Program-made: the position numbers and the translations under genes | Notes under the pieces: model-generated | The model's database searches: none | What the model was told of the DNA's origin: nothing | What the model saw: the letters and a program-made list of their open reading frames with translations, nothing else | Assembly: GCF_949628215.1 (NCBI RefSeq) | Contig: NC_134282.1 | Location: 10,724,223-10,788,222, forward strand | Origin: Phalacrocorax aristotelis | Taxonomy: Eukaryota > Chordata > Aves > Suliformes > Phalacrocoracidae | Direction: 5' to 3' | DNA: 64,000 nt | Part shown: piece after piece, positions 26,901-38,600 of the stretch | Layout of the letters: each line of letters begins with the position of its first letter | How positions within the stretch are numbered: position 1 is the stretch's first letter

Positions 26901-28951
26901 CTGATCTCCTTTACCATAGGGTGACAGCTATTTGAGCTTTTTATATTTTTCCTTTGCAGAACTTTAGAAATGTTACACTGGGAGTGCCAAACCCTGCCTA
27001 GTGAATTTAAGCTTACTGAAGACCAGCTGGTTTTCCTTGGTTACCTTTTGACCTCTCAAAAACAGTTCAGAGGTCCTAAGGCTCCCCAGACCACAGGCTG
27101 AAAAGAGTTGTTAGAATGTCACCTATTTATTAGATGAGTGTCATTGTACTGAAATCAGTATTTATACTGGGTAGTCTAGTTGGAGCATGAACTACAGGTT
27201 TGTTTTTTTAACCTGAACTTGATTACGTTCCTCATAGCATTCAAATATAAATTAAGAATTCAAATATAAATAATAGCAGGCATTAATAAAATTGCCTAAA
27301 TAGCTCAAAAATATGCCATATGGTTATATCATAAAGAACAGAGATTTGTAGAATGTCATTGTATTGTTAGGTTGCTCACTGGAGTTGACACAAGACTTCC
27401 CTTTGACTTCACTGGGCTCATTCAGACCTTCAGTGACAAAGCTATATTCAAAAACAGTGTTTCTGAACTGTTCAGTACAGGAGTTCAGCTCTGGTTCAGT
27501 TGAATAATTCTGGGAAAAGCAGTTGGGTAGAAGACTTTGCTCAGGCTAAGCTTATGTATATACCACAGGCGTAATTTTTCCATTGTTGGGATTCTTTTCA
27601 TTCCAAGTAGTATATTTGAAGGTTCACTATTAATTGAAATCTGGACAATATCAGACATATCAAACATGCTTAAAGGTATTCAAGATACTATATTTTTCTG
27701 TCTTCCCCATGCATATCATTGTAGCTCTACCTGTAAGAAAAGCAACTTAGCGTTTATTAATTTTTTTTCTTGTTATTTGAAGAACTCACACAGTGGAAAA
27801 TGCAAAAGCAGTGAGAAGTCTTGGTCCTGTAGTAACTATGTCATCATACTTTTCCACACTTCTTTTGAGGAGACTGGAGTCCTGCCTGGATGCTGGTTTT
27901 AGCCCAAGTAGACAGCGTTGCAGGACAAAACTTTCCTGATGTTACATATAGTGTTGTGCATAGAAAATATGGGACGGGGGACAGAGAAAAAAAGAGGGAA
28001 ATAATTTTAACTGATCATAACTGTTGGCACAATTATATGGGAGACAAATGTGACCACAGATTTTAACGTTGTTGATTCGGTAAAGAAAATGTCTAGAAAG
28101 ATGCAGGTAATTACCTGTAAAAGCACACTTCATTACCAATTGATGTATAAACTAGAGGTTGATAATAGCAAGAATCAGCTGTTCTGTTCAGACTTACTTT
28201 TGGAATTGTCCTGTCTAAGGCAGTGTTTTAATTTGTCCAGATTTGTAAACTTCAGTGTCATTTTTGCAGGCATAGATTAGGTAAAAATATGTAATGATTT
28301 TCAGCAAAAAAACAGGTCACAGAAAAGGTTTCCAGCAAATCTGAACCTTGGTTTTTATTTATTTTGTGGAAGGTCCAGTCATATTAGTTGTATCATTCTG
28401 GGACTACATACATAAGAAACTTTTTGCCACAGTAAAGGAAACAATCATATTTTCTGTCATGAAATGTGGAGAAGCATACACAGGACCAATACAATCTGAT
28501 CCTTTGACTTTACAATCTGTAGAGACTTTTTCTGTAATACTATTGGTATGGGATGAAGTTACTTTTCATATGTAGCAAAACACAAATCAGTCGCTAGTGT
28601 ATTTTGGCTTATTCCCAGAGGTACCTTGCCATAGTCTCCCTGTGCAGTCAGAAAGTTTGAGATGTTAGAAAACATTGCAGTCTCCTCTCCAGCAGAGAAG
28701 CGAGCTCAGTGGAGCTGCAGTATGTCCAGTTGCCTCCAGATGCGGTTTCCTTTTTTAGCTTGAATTACTTAAATTGAGGTAGTGCTTAAGGATTTTTTAT
28801 AATACTGGTTTTGAATTACTGGTTTCTAGCATCCTGACTGAAAAGTACTAAAGAGCGCATCAGATCAGTTGTACTGCGTCTGAACAGAAAGTCCAGTATT
28901 TTGCAGAATCATTTAGTTTACTGTCCAAGTGCTCTGCACTCACCCTGTGTT

Positions 28952-29523
28952 TGTACTGGGTTTGGCTGGGATGGAGTTAATTTCACAGCAGCCTCTATGG
29001 TGCTGTGTTTTGGATTTGTGACTAAAACAGTGTTGATAACACACCGCTGTTTTGGCTGTGCCTGAGGAGAGCTTGCAGAGCATTGAGGCATTCTGGTTTT
29101 TCCCACTGAAACTGCACAGGGGTTCACAAGAAGTTGGGAGGTGACACTGCTGAGGCAGCTACCTGAATTACCTAAGGGGATATTCCATACCATATGATGC
29201 CATGCTCAGCAATAAAAGGTCAGAGGAAGGGGGGACGTTCATGATTATGGCATTTGTCTTCCCAAGTAAGCCTCACATGTGCTGAGTACCTGCTTTGCAG
29301 GAAGTGGCTAAACATCTGCTGATGGGAACTCACGAATAAATTACTTCGCTTTGCTTGTGTGTGCAGCTTTGCCTCACTTATTAAACTGTCTTTATCTCAT
29401 CCCACAAGTTTTTCTTGCTTTTGCTCTTCCAGTTCTCTCCCCATCCTGCTGATGAGGGAGGAATTGAGTGACTACCTGCATGGGGGCTTAGTTGCCGGCT
29501 GGCGCGAGGCCCAATCCGCCACA
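28952..29523 (+). mobile_element. Solo LTR, third copy of the ERVL-like family
   Basis: It starts TGTACTGGGTTTGGCTGGGA and ends near CCGCCACA. It shares with the copy at 584 the block GTGTTGATAACAC, the middle block with CACAAGAAGTTGGGAGG, and a pyrimidine-rich end with CTTATCTCATCCCACAAG. ATTAAA at 29380-29385 corresponds to the poly(A) signal of the intact copy at 4915. In place of a TATA box it has AATAAAAGG near 29211. No target duplication or internal retroviral sequence was seen on either side, and no tRNA primer-binding site follows it. It is in sense with WWTR1. Confidence 0.85.
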
Positions 29524-29529
29524 GCAGGA

Positions 29530-31790
29530 CAACTGCAATTTTCAGAAACTGGATGGACTTACTGCATATTTGCACTATATTGAACCACCTATTCGCAGTA
29601 AGCCCCATTGTTGGATTTGGTTTGTGTACTCACACACACTATACAGCACATGCAGATTTCTGCCAAACATCTCAAAGCCTTGCAGCCAGCTGTCTTCCTA
29701 GTGGATTTGTTCAGTGTCCCTTTTCCCCATCTGTCCGAACTCCAACGGCAAATGCTTTTGATTGAAGCTTGTGCAGCACTACTGTGTTAGGTTTCCTGAA
29801 GCATCATTCAGTACCTTTCACTGCTCTGCCAAACTGCAGGATTTCTGGACCAGTAGTTCATTTAGGAGGATTACGAGTGCTGCGGGTGTTGCATTAGTAC
29901 TGCCAGTGCCTGTCTCTGCGCCTCTGGCTTTGTGTGTAACATCACTGCATTTCCTTTCTGTGCATCACTTGTCTCCAGTAATCCAGCTGCCACTAGGTTT
30001 TCAGGGAACATGGAAAGATTGTTTATCATTGGTGTGCTTGCTTTATGTTCTTTGACCTGGACATTTCTTTAGGTCCTCTGATTCTCTTGGGTGAGAATTT
30101 CTCAGAGATAATAGCTGTTGATGTAGGAAGCTGCAGTCTTCAGTATAAGTCTGTCCGCATTCAGGTAGTGTAGTCATCTTTCTTTACCTTGAGAGCGTTA
30201 TGCAGAGAATCCCAAATCTGAAATTGTATGAAGATCTAGCCCAAGTCTGATACGATCATCTAAAGCTGGTGATAATACACTTCCACAAAATGAAGTGGGT
30301 GCCTTTGCACTGCAGTCTGTGGGTTCCAGGAGGCTTACCTTGCGGATCAAATGAGATCTACATGCCTCTGGAGAAGTTATGCTGGATGACATGCTGGCAT
30401 CTCTGTGCTATACTCTCCAGAACTCCTGCTTCTGGAAGCACATTGCAAAGATGGTTTAGACATGCCTGCATGCTTTCCACAAGATCCAGAAGGATTTATT
30501 ACCATGGACTTTGCACCACCTACAGGTAATAAAGCTGCCTCTAGACCCAAACTGGCCCTGGATATATAGCAGAGGCTAATTCACACCTGTTAGATGCAGC
30601 TAGTACTGATCTGCATACATCTTTAAATTAACCTGTACTCTGAACAAACCATATAGATAGTACTTGGAAAATTTACTGTATTTCACTGCTGGCTTACCTG
30701 GACGATATCAAAGCTGGATACTATTTTTAGCACCATCAACCAAAAGAACTTTTGTCTTGGGTAAATCAGGAGCCTATACAGCGTCTTTGGATTGCTTAAC
30801 ATCAGAAGTACTGGACTTGTTGAGCAATTGCAAAGTCCTTCACTGAAAATGACTGATACCAACAATCACAATTTACACAACAGTATGAGATGCCTAAGGG
30901 TGTCTCTGGCACCAAAACTTTTGAAGTGTTTCTGTTCCTCACAGTCTTTGACTGTTGTGTACATTCTGGGAATTTCCATCACTATCTTCCTGTGCCTACC
31001 AGACTATGTTCTCAGTCAGCCTGTCTCTTCTTAATTTGTAGCTCCTTTAGCTGGAGCCAATATACTTGTTCAGCACTACTGGCTGTTACTGTTGGTTTTA
31101 TTTTCCGGGATGTTTCCGTTAGATTTTCCCTGGTACTTGAAGATATTTTGCTATCAGTTATATTGTTTTCCTCAGAGCAGAGTCATGCTTTCTCTGAGTG
31201 TTTCCTGCCCCTGAATCAGGGACTCTTCATGTATATGAGATTACACATATGAAGGCTTTATCTGCTCCCTGTGGGTATTTGCTAGTGCACAAACTGTATG
31301 GGGTTTTTTAGTGCCCAAATCACCTAACGTGGGCCAAGAACTGTGCTGAGGAAAGCAGCAGTGGCTGCAGGGTGGCTGTTTACTGAGGGGAAAAGGAGCA
31401 AGCACTTCATCTTCTGTGCACAGCATGTCTTCGGCCTCGTGATTTATCCGCTGGAATTGTTTCAAACTGGAGATGATGTGCTGCTTTTCATATGGCCCAG
31501 GCTTCAGTAGTCCCCAGGACGGCAAAAGGCAGTGCTTTTCAAAAGTCTGGTGGACCATTTGGACAGGCTGCTTTGACACATTCCACATGCCATTACATGT
31601 GAACTGCTGGTATAGAAAAGCCCTAAAACTTAACATATTAACTGAAGGCTTACTCATAATAATTTCAGTGCCTTTCAGCGGAACCAATGCAAAAGAGTAC
31701 TTGCAAATCTGCCATGATTTAATTACTCTTCATGTAGTTCCCAGCATCAGCTTTTTTATTACTGTACATGTAACATTTTGACCCTTAGGA
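29530..31790. other. Unassigned stretch with high open-frame density in a WWTR1 intron
   Basis: This 2.2-kb block carries an unusual number of overlapping open frames on both strands: up to 120 aa on + (30890-31252) and 148 aa on - (31241-31687). Surrounding intron shows 60-80 aa frames at most. One + frame around 30415-30555 reads PQDPEGFITMDFAPPTG before a stop. I do not recognise any product. No single long frame, splice structure or poly(A) tail ties the pieces together. Slightly higher GC alone could lengthen chance frames. A decayed retrocopy or unknown repeat is possible but unproven. Confidence 0.3.
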
Positions 31791-34700
31791 TATATTTTTA
31801 GAGCAGCTGAATGCAGCAGTTTTTGTGGGAAGTGCGACAGAATGCCCCAGGTTTTTGTTTCATTTTGTTTTCTGTAATATAAAAAAAAGACTCGCTTAAG
31901 AGTCTTATTTTATACTATTTTTATTTCCAGTTAATATTTGTTTTGTGCTAGGTTAGGTTAACTTAATGTGCATTATATGTGTGCATGTACACGCCCAAGA
32001 ACTAGTTTTGACTTCACAAAAGTAGACCACATATGTCCTGAATTTCCTTATGGGACATTATTGTGATTGCACTCAAGAGTAATTCAAGTGGCATGATGCT
32101 GTGGTAGGATTAAAACCTGGGTCTTAGCACCTGTGTATTTATAAACTGGTTTTGAACAATATTAAAAAAAGAAAATTTATTTTGTTTCCATATCAATTTA
32201 GTGCTCCATTTTAAGTTGGACTTTAGCATAAACATACTTTATCCAGATACCTTGACAAAACCGTCTGCTTGTTTGAAAGCACAGATACATGACTCGTCTA
32301 TACTTAATGTTTCTGAGTCTATCTGGTTTGGGCTGCTATGAAAGTAGGTGTTTGGTGTTCAAACTGACTGGAGAGTTACCATGAATCCCACTTATTCTTG
32401 AAGCTGTGTATGCTGGAGAAAAATATGGTGTCAGCAGGTTCAAATGACCTTCAGTCAGTTTGTCGGTATGACCCAAATCAATGGTTCTTTAAAAGCCATT
32501 CCAATTAGCAGTAGTTTTGAACAAATCTGTTTTTCTGTGGACCTGTGTCCAGAGACTGAGACCTACAAGCCTCTGAGGAGAAAGGCACTGACTGAAAGAG
32601 GAGCAGAGCCAAATAATGCAGGTGCTGGAACTGGCTGAGGTTGGCTCCTACCTACTCCTTTGCCTTCTGTGCATCTCCTGCACTGAAACTTGTAAAGCTT
32701 TGCCGTAGCTATAGCTTTATCAAACCCAGATGATGTAATTAACATTTTTTGGAAGTAGAATGGATTTTTTTTTTTTTCTTAGAAGTATGATGACATACTT
32801 ACAGCATACTTGAATTGTAGGAGATTTGGTGTGATATGATTTCTATACTCCTAATGTCAAGGTTTGGGAATGCTTACTTCACTCATTGTACTGAGCTTCC
32901 TGTATTTCTTTGATGGTATGTAACAATGGATAGCATTGCTTGAAAGAAAAGTAATTTACTCCAAGAAGTAGAGTTCATCGGACCAAAATATTGTGTCTGT
33001 CCCCATGAGAAGTTACATGGAAGGTTATTGGGGACCGCAGCTCAGGGAGAAGTATTCCTCAGTATTTTCATATTGTCTTGTTCTTTGCTTTCTCGCATGT
33101 ATAATTTCAGCTGTGATACAACATAGGTACAGATCAGCTGATGGGGAAGATGGGAGTATTTTATATAGCAAAGGCAATGAATAGCCATGATAAAGACTAC
33201 AGCTCATGCCTTAGCCCTGCGTGTATCCCAGGACCACCATACAGGCTATTAATATTCACTTAATTCTATCATCTGTATGTGCTGCTTAGATGAAAGCAGT
33301 TTTCTTAGTGAGAATTTGTGCCTAAGTGTGTATGGTCCTGGCATTTTAATGCCAGGTTTACAGTGATATAATTTGTATAATCGTTCTTATAATGTTTCTT
33401 ATAATTGTACTTATATTTCTTACTTATTTTAACGTGAATAAGACCAGATTTGCTGCATCTTAAAATGTGGTTCCATATATTGTTTTCCCATTATGAAAGT
33501 GATTTGACTTCTGCACCCAGCTCTCATTCTTACCTTTCCCCTTTCAGCACTAGAGCTTGCTAATTTTTCTGGGTTTTTCACTACTGAAAACTTACTGATC
33601 AGTGCTGGCTTTGGTCCATTTTCTGGCAGCCAGTGTATTTTTCCCACCTGGACTCCTACATTGGTTGCACATCATTTTCATGGCTACCCAGTTACTCTTG
33701 CTGGGAACTCACCTAGCCAGAAAATACCTTTTTATCCCCGGGCAATTTTTAGTTTGCTGTGTGGTCACAAAAATGCTTTTGCCAGCACAGTAAAGGAGTA
33801 GCATGTGGGCAGGAACAAGCAGCTGGGCGTGGAAGAGGTGATGAACGGCAACACTCTGGTTTGATGTGGAAGCATGATGCCATTTGTGTGGATACAGCTG
33901 TTTGTAAACCACATATAAACTGAATCTGTGAGAAGGCTATACTACTGCAGCACTGCTTTTAACTTGGATTATTTCTTGAGCTAGATTTGCCACAGAAGCT
34001 AAAACACCAGGTAGCTGCACCCTCATGGTTCCATAGTCTTTACATGCTGGACCTGTGTGATACTGGATGACTCAGAAGGAAAAATTTTCTTCAGATCTGA
34101 TGTAAGCACATGTAAATATTTCTGTCAAATGAAGCAGGGCAAAGTGTATGTTGGCCTAATGCCTGTGTACCTGCCTTACTCCAGCTGCAGAAAGACAAGA
34201 CAATACCTGATCTGGCAGAAAGCTGGCTAGCATAAAGTCAACCTTTCAAAAAAGAATTTTGACTTGGAACTGGCAGAGTGAGTGAAGTTCAGCATTTCAC
34301 ATCATGTGGGTATCACACATTTGATTCAGGCTCTAAAATCATCAACCCATTTCTTTCAAAGCACACTTATAACAGTGCTTGCTGTACTGCATTCTTCAAG
34401 GTCAAACATGTACACAGCATAAATGTGTTCAGGTCTGAGAAGCACAGATCTGAGTTGAGATTTCAGTTCTCATATGGTAATAGAAATGAGTGAAAGATAA
34501 AAAGGAAGATACAAATCTTAGGTCTTTGGTCAGAAAAATATTGTGTCTTCTAGAGAGTATTTTAATATCTGGGGTGTTCTTGTTAAAAGACAAGGCTTTG
34601 CTAATTGTGCTATTGCCCCATTAGCGAAAGAATCCTTGCAAAAAAGTCCATTCATTTTTAAAGTAATACTTGGCTGCCACTTATAATCCAGACTGGCTTT

Positions 34701-35528
34701 AGGTACTGTACATGTTTTTTACTGGAAATGTGAAGGTGAGGAAGAAAATGAAGGAACTGTTCACTCCACAGTTCACAAAAGGTATTAGATTGCATTGCCT
34801 GGAACTGATACATTTTATGCAAAAATAAAAAGGTACAAGCAGAGGCTATGCAGTTTCCCATCTCTGTCTGATTTTCCTCATGTTTTTTCCAAGCCCATTA
34901 CTAAGAGGGAAACATTTCTAGAGAGAAGGGGTGGTTCTGTTTCCGTGGCCAAGTGATACCTGCTGTCAGAGGTGCCAAATGATTGTTTTAGCTTTGCCGC
35001 ATGATTAGCAGTGTGACTCTGGAGCTACGCAAACACTTGCAATTTCTTTTCATAACAGTTTTCTCAATAAAAATGCCCATCCAACAGAGAATTCTGCTCT
35101 GATTTATAGTTTCTGAATTTGACCAGAAAAGATCATGTTGGTTTAAGTAGCATTAACAGTCTAAGCAACATTAACTGTCTGAACAGCAACCTTCTGTGTG
35201 CAAGTGGAAGGGTTTAGCTGGTTTACATGGGTATACATCAGGTTTGCTTACAAAAGGTCCCATTTCTCACCTGCCATCTATGGAGTTACTCCCCAGATGA
35301 ACCTTTTGACTATCCTACCAAAGGTGGGGAGTTAGTGGTTCATCTCCAAATCTGAATATCCCAACAGATAAGGTTTCAGATGTTGATCAAATGTGCAGAA
35401 GACTATTTTGGTTTTTTTTTGTAAGACATTAACTCTACAATATGGTGCTTGCATATCCAGAATTCATGACAGAGTTACAAATCCCTCTGTTGTGTTAAAT
35501 CGGGTCTAAAATCAGACACCTCGATATC

Positions 35529-35595
35529 TAATTTATTATTTCTTATTATGTATTCATTATTATTTATTAATTTTTATTTTTATTATTTATTCTTT
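35529..35595. repeat. AT-rich low-complexity patch
   Basis: About 65 bp made almost only of TTATT, TATTA and ATTT words. It ends at TTCTTTTGCAG, which looks like a splice acceptor, but the following frame (ATG AAA CCA TGA) closes at once. Confidence 0.8.
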
Positions 35596-35975
35596 TGCAG
35601 ATGAAACCATGAATTGTAAATTTAACCTTACATGACTCATGGAGCTCCTGACAGGAGTTATGCCAGGCCTTAACTTGGCATCTTTTTTGGATTAATTTTA
35701 TAAAGACTTGCATTTAAGAACTCATTAAACTCTGTTCTTGCCTATGTTACTGTTTAAAGCAGCAGTGAGTTTGGGCGTTTTTTTCAGTACAAGACTGATA
35801 AAGATTTTTGCTGAGTTTGATAATGAAGCTGGTATGATTCTATTATTAACTTGCAATTACGCTGTTTTGCTATTGATAGTATTTCTCATCCTGTGAACTC
35901 AGCTAACTTAACTGACTGCACCCTGAAACACAGAATAGTTGAGGCCATTTGGAAAAAAAGGGCAGTGTTTGTTCT

Positions 35976-36093
35976 AAAGAGGCAGAGACATCTATCAAGA
36001 AAAGTTAGTGATTCTCACTGCTTTACCTTCTTATAAAGAGACAGACACCACTATCAAGAAAAGTTAGTGATTCTCACTGCTTTACCTTCTTAT
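35976..36093 (+). repeat. 59-bp tandem duplication (two copies)
   Basis: Copy 1 is 35976-36034 and copy 2 is 36035-36093. The last 43 bp of each unit (35992-36034 and 36051-36093, starting CTATCAAGAAAAG) are identical. The first 16 bp (AAAGAGGCAGAGACAT against AAAGAGACAGACACCA) differ at a few bases. The adjacent arrangement and near identity point to a recent local duplication in the intron, about 0.9 kb upstream of the next WWTR1 exon. Confidence 0.93.
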
Positions 36094-36969
36094 TTATGAA
36101 TGTGGTATAGATCCAATTAAATTGGCTTCTCCTTACATTTCACCTGCTTTGTAAAAAGTAAGTGAAAGTATGTTAAGGATATTATGGAAACATAGCTTTT
36201 GATGTCTTTTTATTGTGCTGCTTTTATAACTTCTGACAGTCAGCTTGTCGCTCGATCTCATTAGATGAACTTTTCATTACTGTAATGTGTGAGTGTCTGT
36301 GAGGTAAGGAGTGCTTAAAACACTTCTGTGAGATACAAGAATAATACTAACCCTCAATTATAGATAAGTACACAGAAATTGTGACTTGTCCATGGTAATA
36401 CAGGAAGGCTACAGCCTGCCAGGGAACAGGACCTCCTACGAGGTTTGCTTCTTAACTGGAACTAGAACATCTCTCATCTGTGTGTTGCTGAAAGAAGTGT
36501 GTATCTCCTTCACAGTGGTGGAAAACACAGAGTGCTCATTATTTATGCTGGTAATTATCCTTAAAATAATTAATATAGATCTGAAAAATAAAATGTTAAG
36601 ATTGAAAACATTTTTACTAGCTTACTGCATGTCACAGGCACAGATTTGTAGAGGAATTTTCAGTTAAAACTTGCATGTCATTTACTACATGTACTTAAGT
36701 AAATATTTGAACCAGGATGAATATAATATGATGAATACTTGCTCTAATATAAGTATTAGTGTTTTATACATATATGGAATATTAAAAATAATTTAATAAG
36801 CAATTACTAGTACCAGGTCTTGCCAGATGGAGTAGTTATCTCAGTCATTTCAAGTACAGTAATTCCAACAACTCCATACTCACTGTAAATGAGCAACATG
36901 TGTCCTTGGTCCTCTTATCTTGAAGTATCATTCTACTTAACCAGCCATGATTTATTTTCTTTCCCACAG

Positions 36970-37169
36970 TCATGAATCACCAGCACCAGATAACACCCAG
37001 CACAGCCATGTCGCAGCAGAGTCGTCCTCCCCAGACTCCACAGCCAGGGATGTTGAACCTGCCCAGTGCACTGACCACACAGCAACAGCAGCAGCAGAAG
37101 TTAAGGCTCCAGAGAATCCAGATAGAGAGGGAGCGAATTAGGATGCGTCAGGAGGAGTTACTGCGACAG
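36970..37169 (+). CDS. WWTR1: WWTR1 (TAZ) coding exon: linker, polyQ and coiled coil
   Basis: The exon has 200 bp: two bases finishing the split Val, then 66 codons ending in EELLRQ. It opens with MNHQHQITPSTAMSQQ, runs through a Gln/Pro/Ser-rich activation-domain stretch, has six consecutive Gln (CAG/CAA, 37080-37097) and ends in the coiled coil KLRLQRIQIERERIRMRQEE. The coiled coil supports TAZ self-association and transactivation. Acceptor TTTCCCACAG and donor CAG|GTAACA flank it. Compared with human TAZ the coiled coil differs only conservatively (RIQI for RIQM, LLRQ for LMRQ). The Gln/Pro linker is more diverged and a few residues shorter. Confidence 0.97.
37080..37097 (+). repeat. WWTR1: CAG/CAA tract encoding six Gln in WWTR1
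   Basis: The codons are CAG CAA CAG CAG CAG CAG, directly before the coiled coil. Human TAZ has the same Gln run at this place. The CAA interruption would limit repeat slippage. Confidence 0.9.
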
Positions 37170-37991
37170 GTAACAGGAAACATACTGTTTTATTTTGTTC
37201 AAAAGCCTTTAGTTCAATGCATCCAAATTTTTACCAGGTACAATTAGTGGCTCTGTTACTTTATGTGAATATTAACCATTGTTTTAGGTAAGGGTAACCA
37301 AAAGGCTAATATAAATAGAACGTTTCCTTTTTTTTCTCTAAACTAGCATTGATCGGAACACAAAATGGCCAACTGTCAGGAGGTAAAGACCTCTTGTCTT
37401 TCTTACCAGCTCTAACACTAGTGTAAGGACCAAATTCTGTTCTGCGACTGTTTATAAATCGGGAGCAACTATCACTGATTAATTCTCAGTTTAACTTGGG
37501 TTGCATAGTAGACCATGTTCATGCTTCACTAAAGATACAGGCAGAACAGAGAGAGTTATTCTTGACTCCGATCCCAGCTGTGTAACGTGCACTCTTTGCC
37601 TTTGAATTAAAATCACATTCACATCTTACATGAATACCTCTGATGTGAACACTTTCCAGAGATGGTTTGTTGTGGATGTTTTGTTTATTGTTCTATTTCT
37701 TAAGTTTCATCTCTCTATAATGACTCATTGTACAAAATAGATACGTAACTTCCTTTACACTGCCTTAAGGAAACTAAAAGTTTGAACAACTGTGTTTCTT
37801 CTGTTACGGACAACTCCACTGATGCTGTTGTGTTTTGCATGGCATATTAATCAGCTTCCTTAGAGAAAATAAATAACTCAGGAACAATGTGAACAAAGTA
37901 CATTTTATCCAGAATAACACTATTATTGGTAGCCTTGTAAATGCTGCAGTTAGAGTTCTAAGTACCTTTAAAAATGGGAACTTTCACAAAA

Positions 37992-38425
37992 CCACAGAAT
38001 CACAGACTGGCTGAGGTTGGAAGGGACCTCTGGGGGGTCGGCTGGTCCAAGCCTCCTGCTCAAGCAGGGCCACCCAGAACTGGGTGCCCGGGACCATGTC
38101 CTGATGGCTTCTGAACATCTCCAAGGATGGAGACTCCACCACCTCCCTGGGCAGCCTGTGCCGGTGCTCGGTCACCCTCACAGCGACAAAGTGTTTCCTG
38201 ATGTTCAGAGGGAACCTCCTACAGCGTGTGTGTCAGTCTGTGCCCATTGCCTCGGGTCCTGTCACTGGGCACCACTAGGAAGAGCCTGGCCCCGTCCTCT
38301 TTGCACCCTCCCTGCAGGTGTTTATATCCATTGATGAGATCCCCCCGAGCCTTCTCATCTGCAGGCTTGAATGGTCCCAGCTCTCTCAGCCTTTCCTCAT
38401 AGGAAAAGCACTGGGCGCACATTTT
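37992..38425 (-). mobile_element. CR1 LINE 3' part, antisense
   Basis: CCACAGAATCACAGACTGGC and GAGGTTGGAAGGGACCTCTG are the reversed CR1 tail. The - strand then encodes RVTEHRHRLPREVVESPS and [20 protein letters not shown], the CR1 ORF2 C-terminus. Conserved blocks such as CCACCTCCCTGGGCAGCCTG are well kept, so this is a moderately young copy. Beyond 38425 a different part of ORF2 follows (next entry). Confidence 0.93.
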
Positions 38426-38600
38426 CCCTAGACTTCCTTTTGTCACTCAGGTACTTACAGAAGTCCTTCTCATTGTCTTTGACTACCCTGGCCAGACTAA
38501 ATTCCAGCTGGGCTTCAGCTCTCCTAACCTCATGCCTGCATGCTCAGGCAATGTCTGTATTCCTCCCGGGTTCCCCATCCTTACTTCCATCCTCTGTGCA
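38426..38600 (-). mobile_element. CR1 ORF2 middle fragment joined to the CR1 tail (internal deletion)
   Basis: Read on the - strand this segment resembles the piece between endonuclease and reverse transcriptase (motif like AQLEF.LARVVKDNEKDF). The same part is clearer at 41648-42255 (AHLELNLARDVKDNKKG). It abuts the CR1 3' part at 37992-38425 in the same orientation, while the whole catalytic reverse-transcriptase region between them is missing. This suggests one CR1 copy with an internal deletion, or two insertions side by side. Confidence 0.65.

Larger units (their letters stand above)
18401..36969 (+). other. WWTR1: WWTR1 intron, 18.6 kb
   Basis: Donor GTGAGT at 18401 and acceptor TTTCCCACAG ending at 36969 are phase-matched (G|TC makes Val). 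Inside are a 26-bp palindrome (20459), a short sense CR1 tail (23203), an antisense CR1 fragment (23756), an LTR (28952-29523), an unexplained frame-rich stretch (29530-31790), an AT-rich patch (35529) and a 59-bp tandem duplication (35976). The rest is unremarkable AT-rich intron with no supported gene. Confidence 0.9.

Noticed and set aside
29524..31790. Internal region of a retrovirus behind the LTR at 28952
   Set aside because: No primer-binding site, no recognisable gag, pol or env motif and no second LTR downstream.
35585..35640. Acceptor-like TTCTTTTGCAG followed by ATG
   Set aside because: The frame closes after three codons, it lies at the end of an AT-rich tract and no matching exon of TAZ is missing here.
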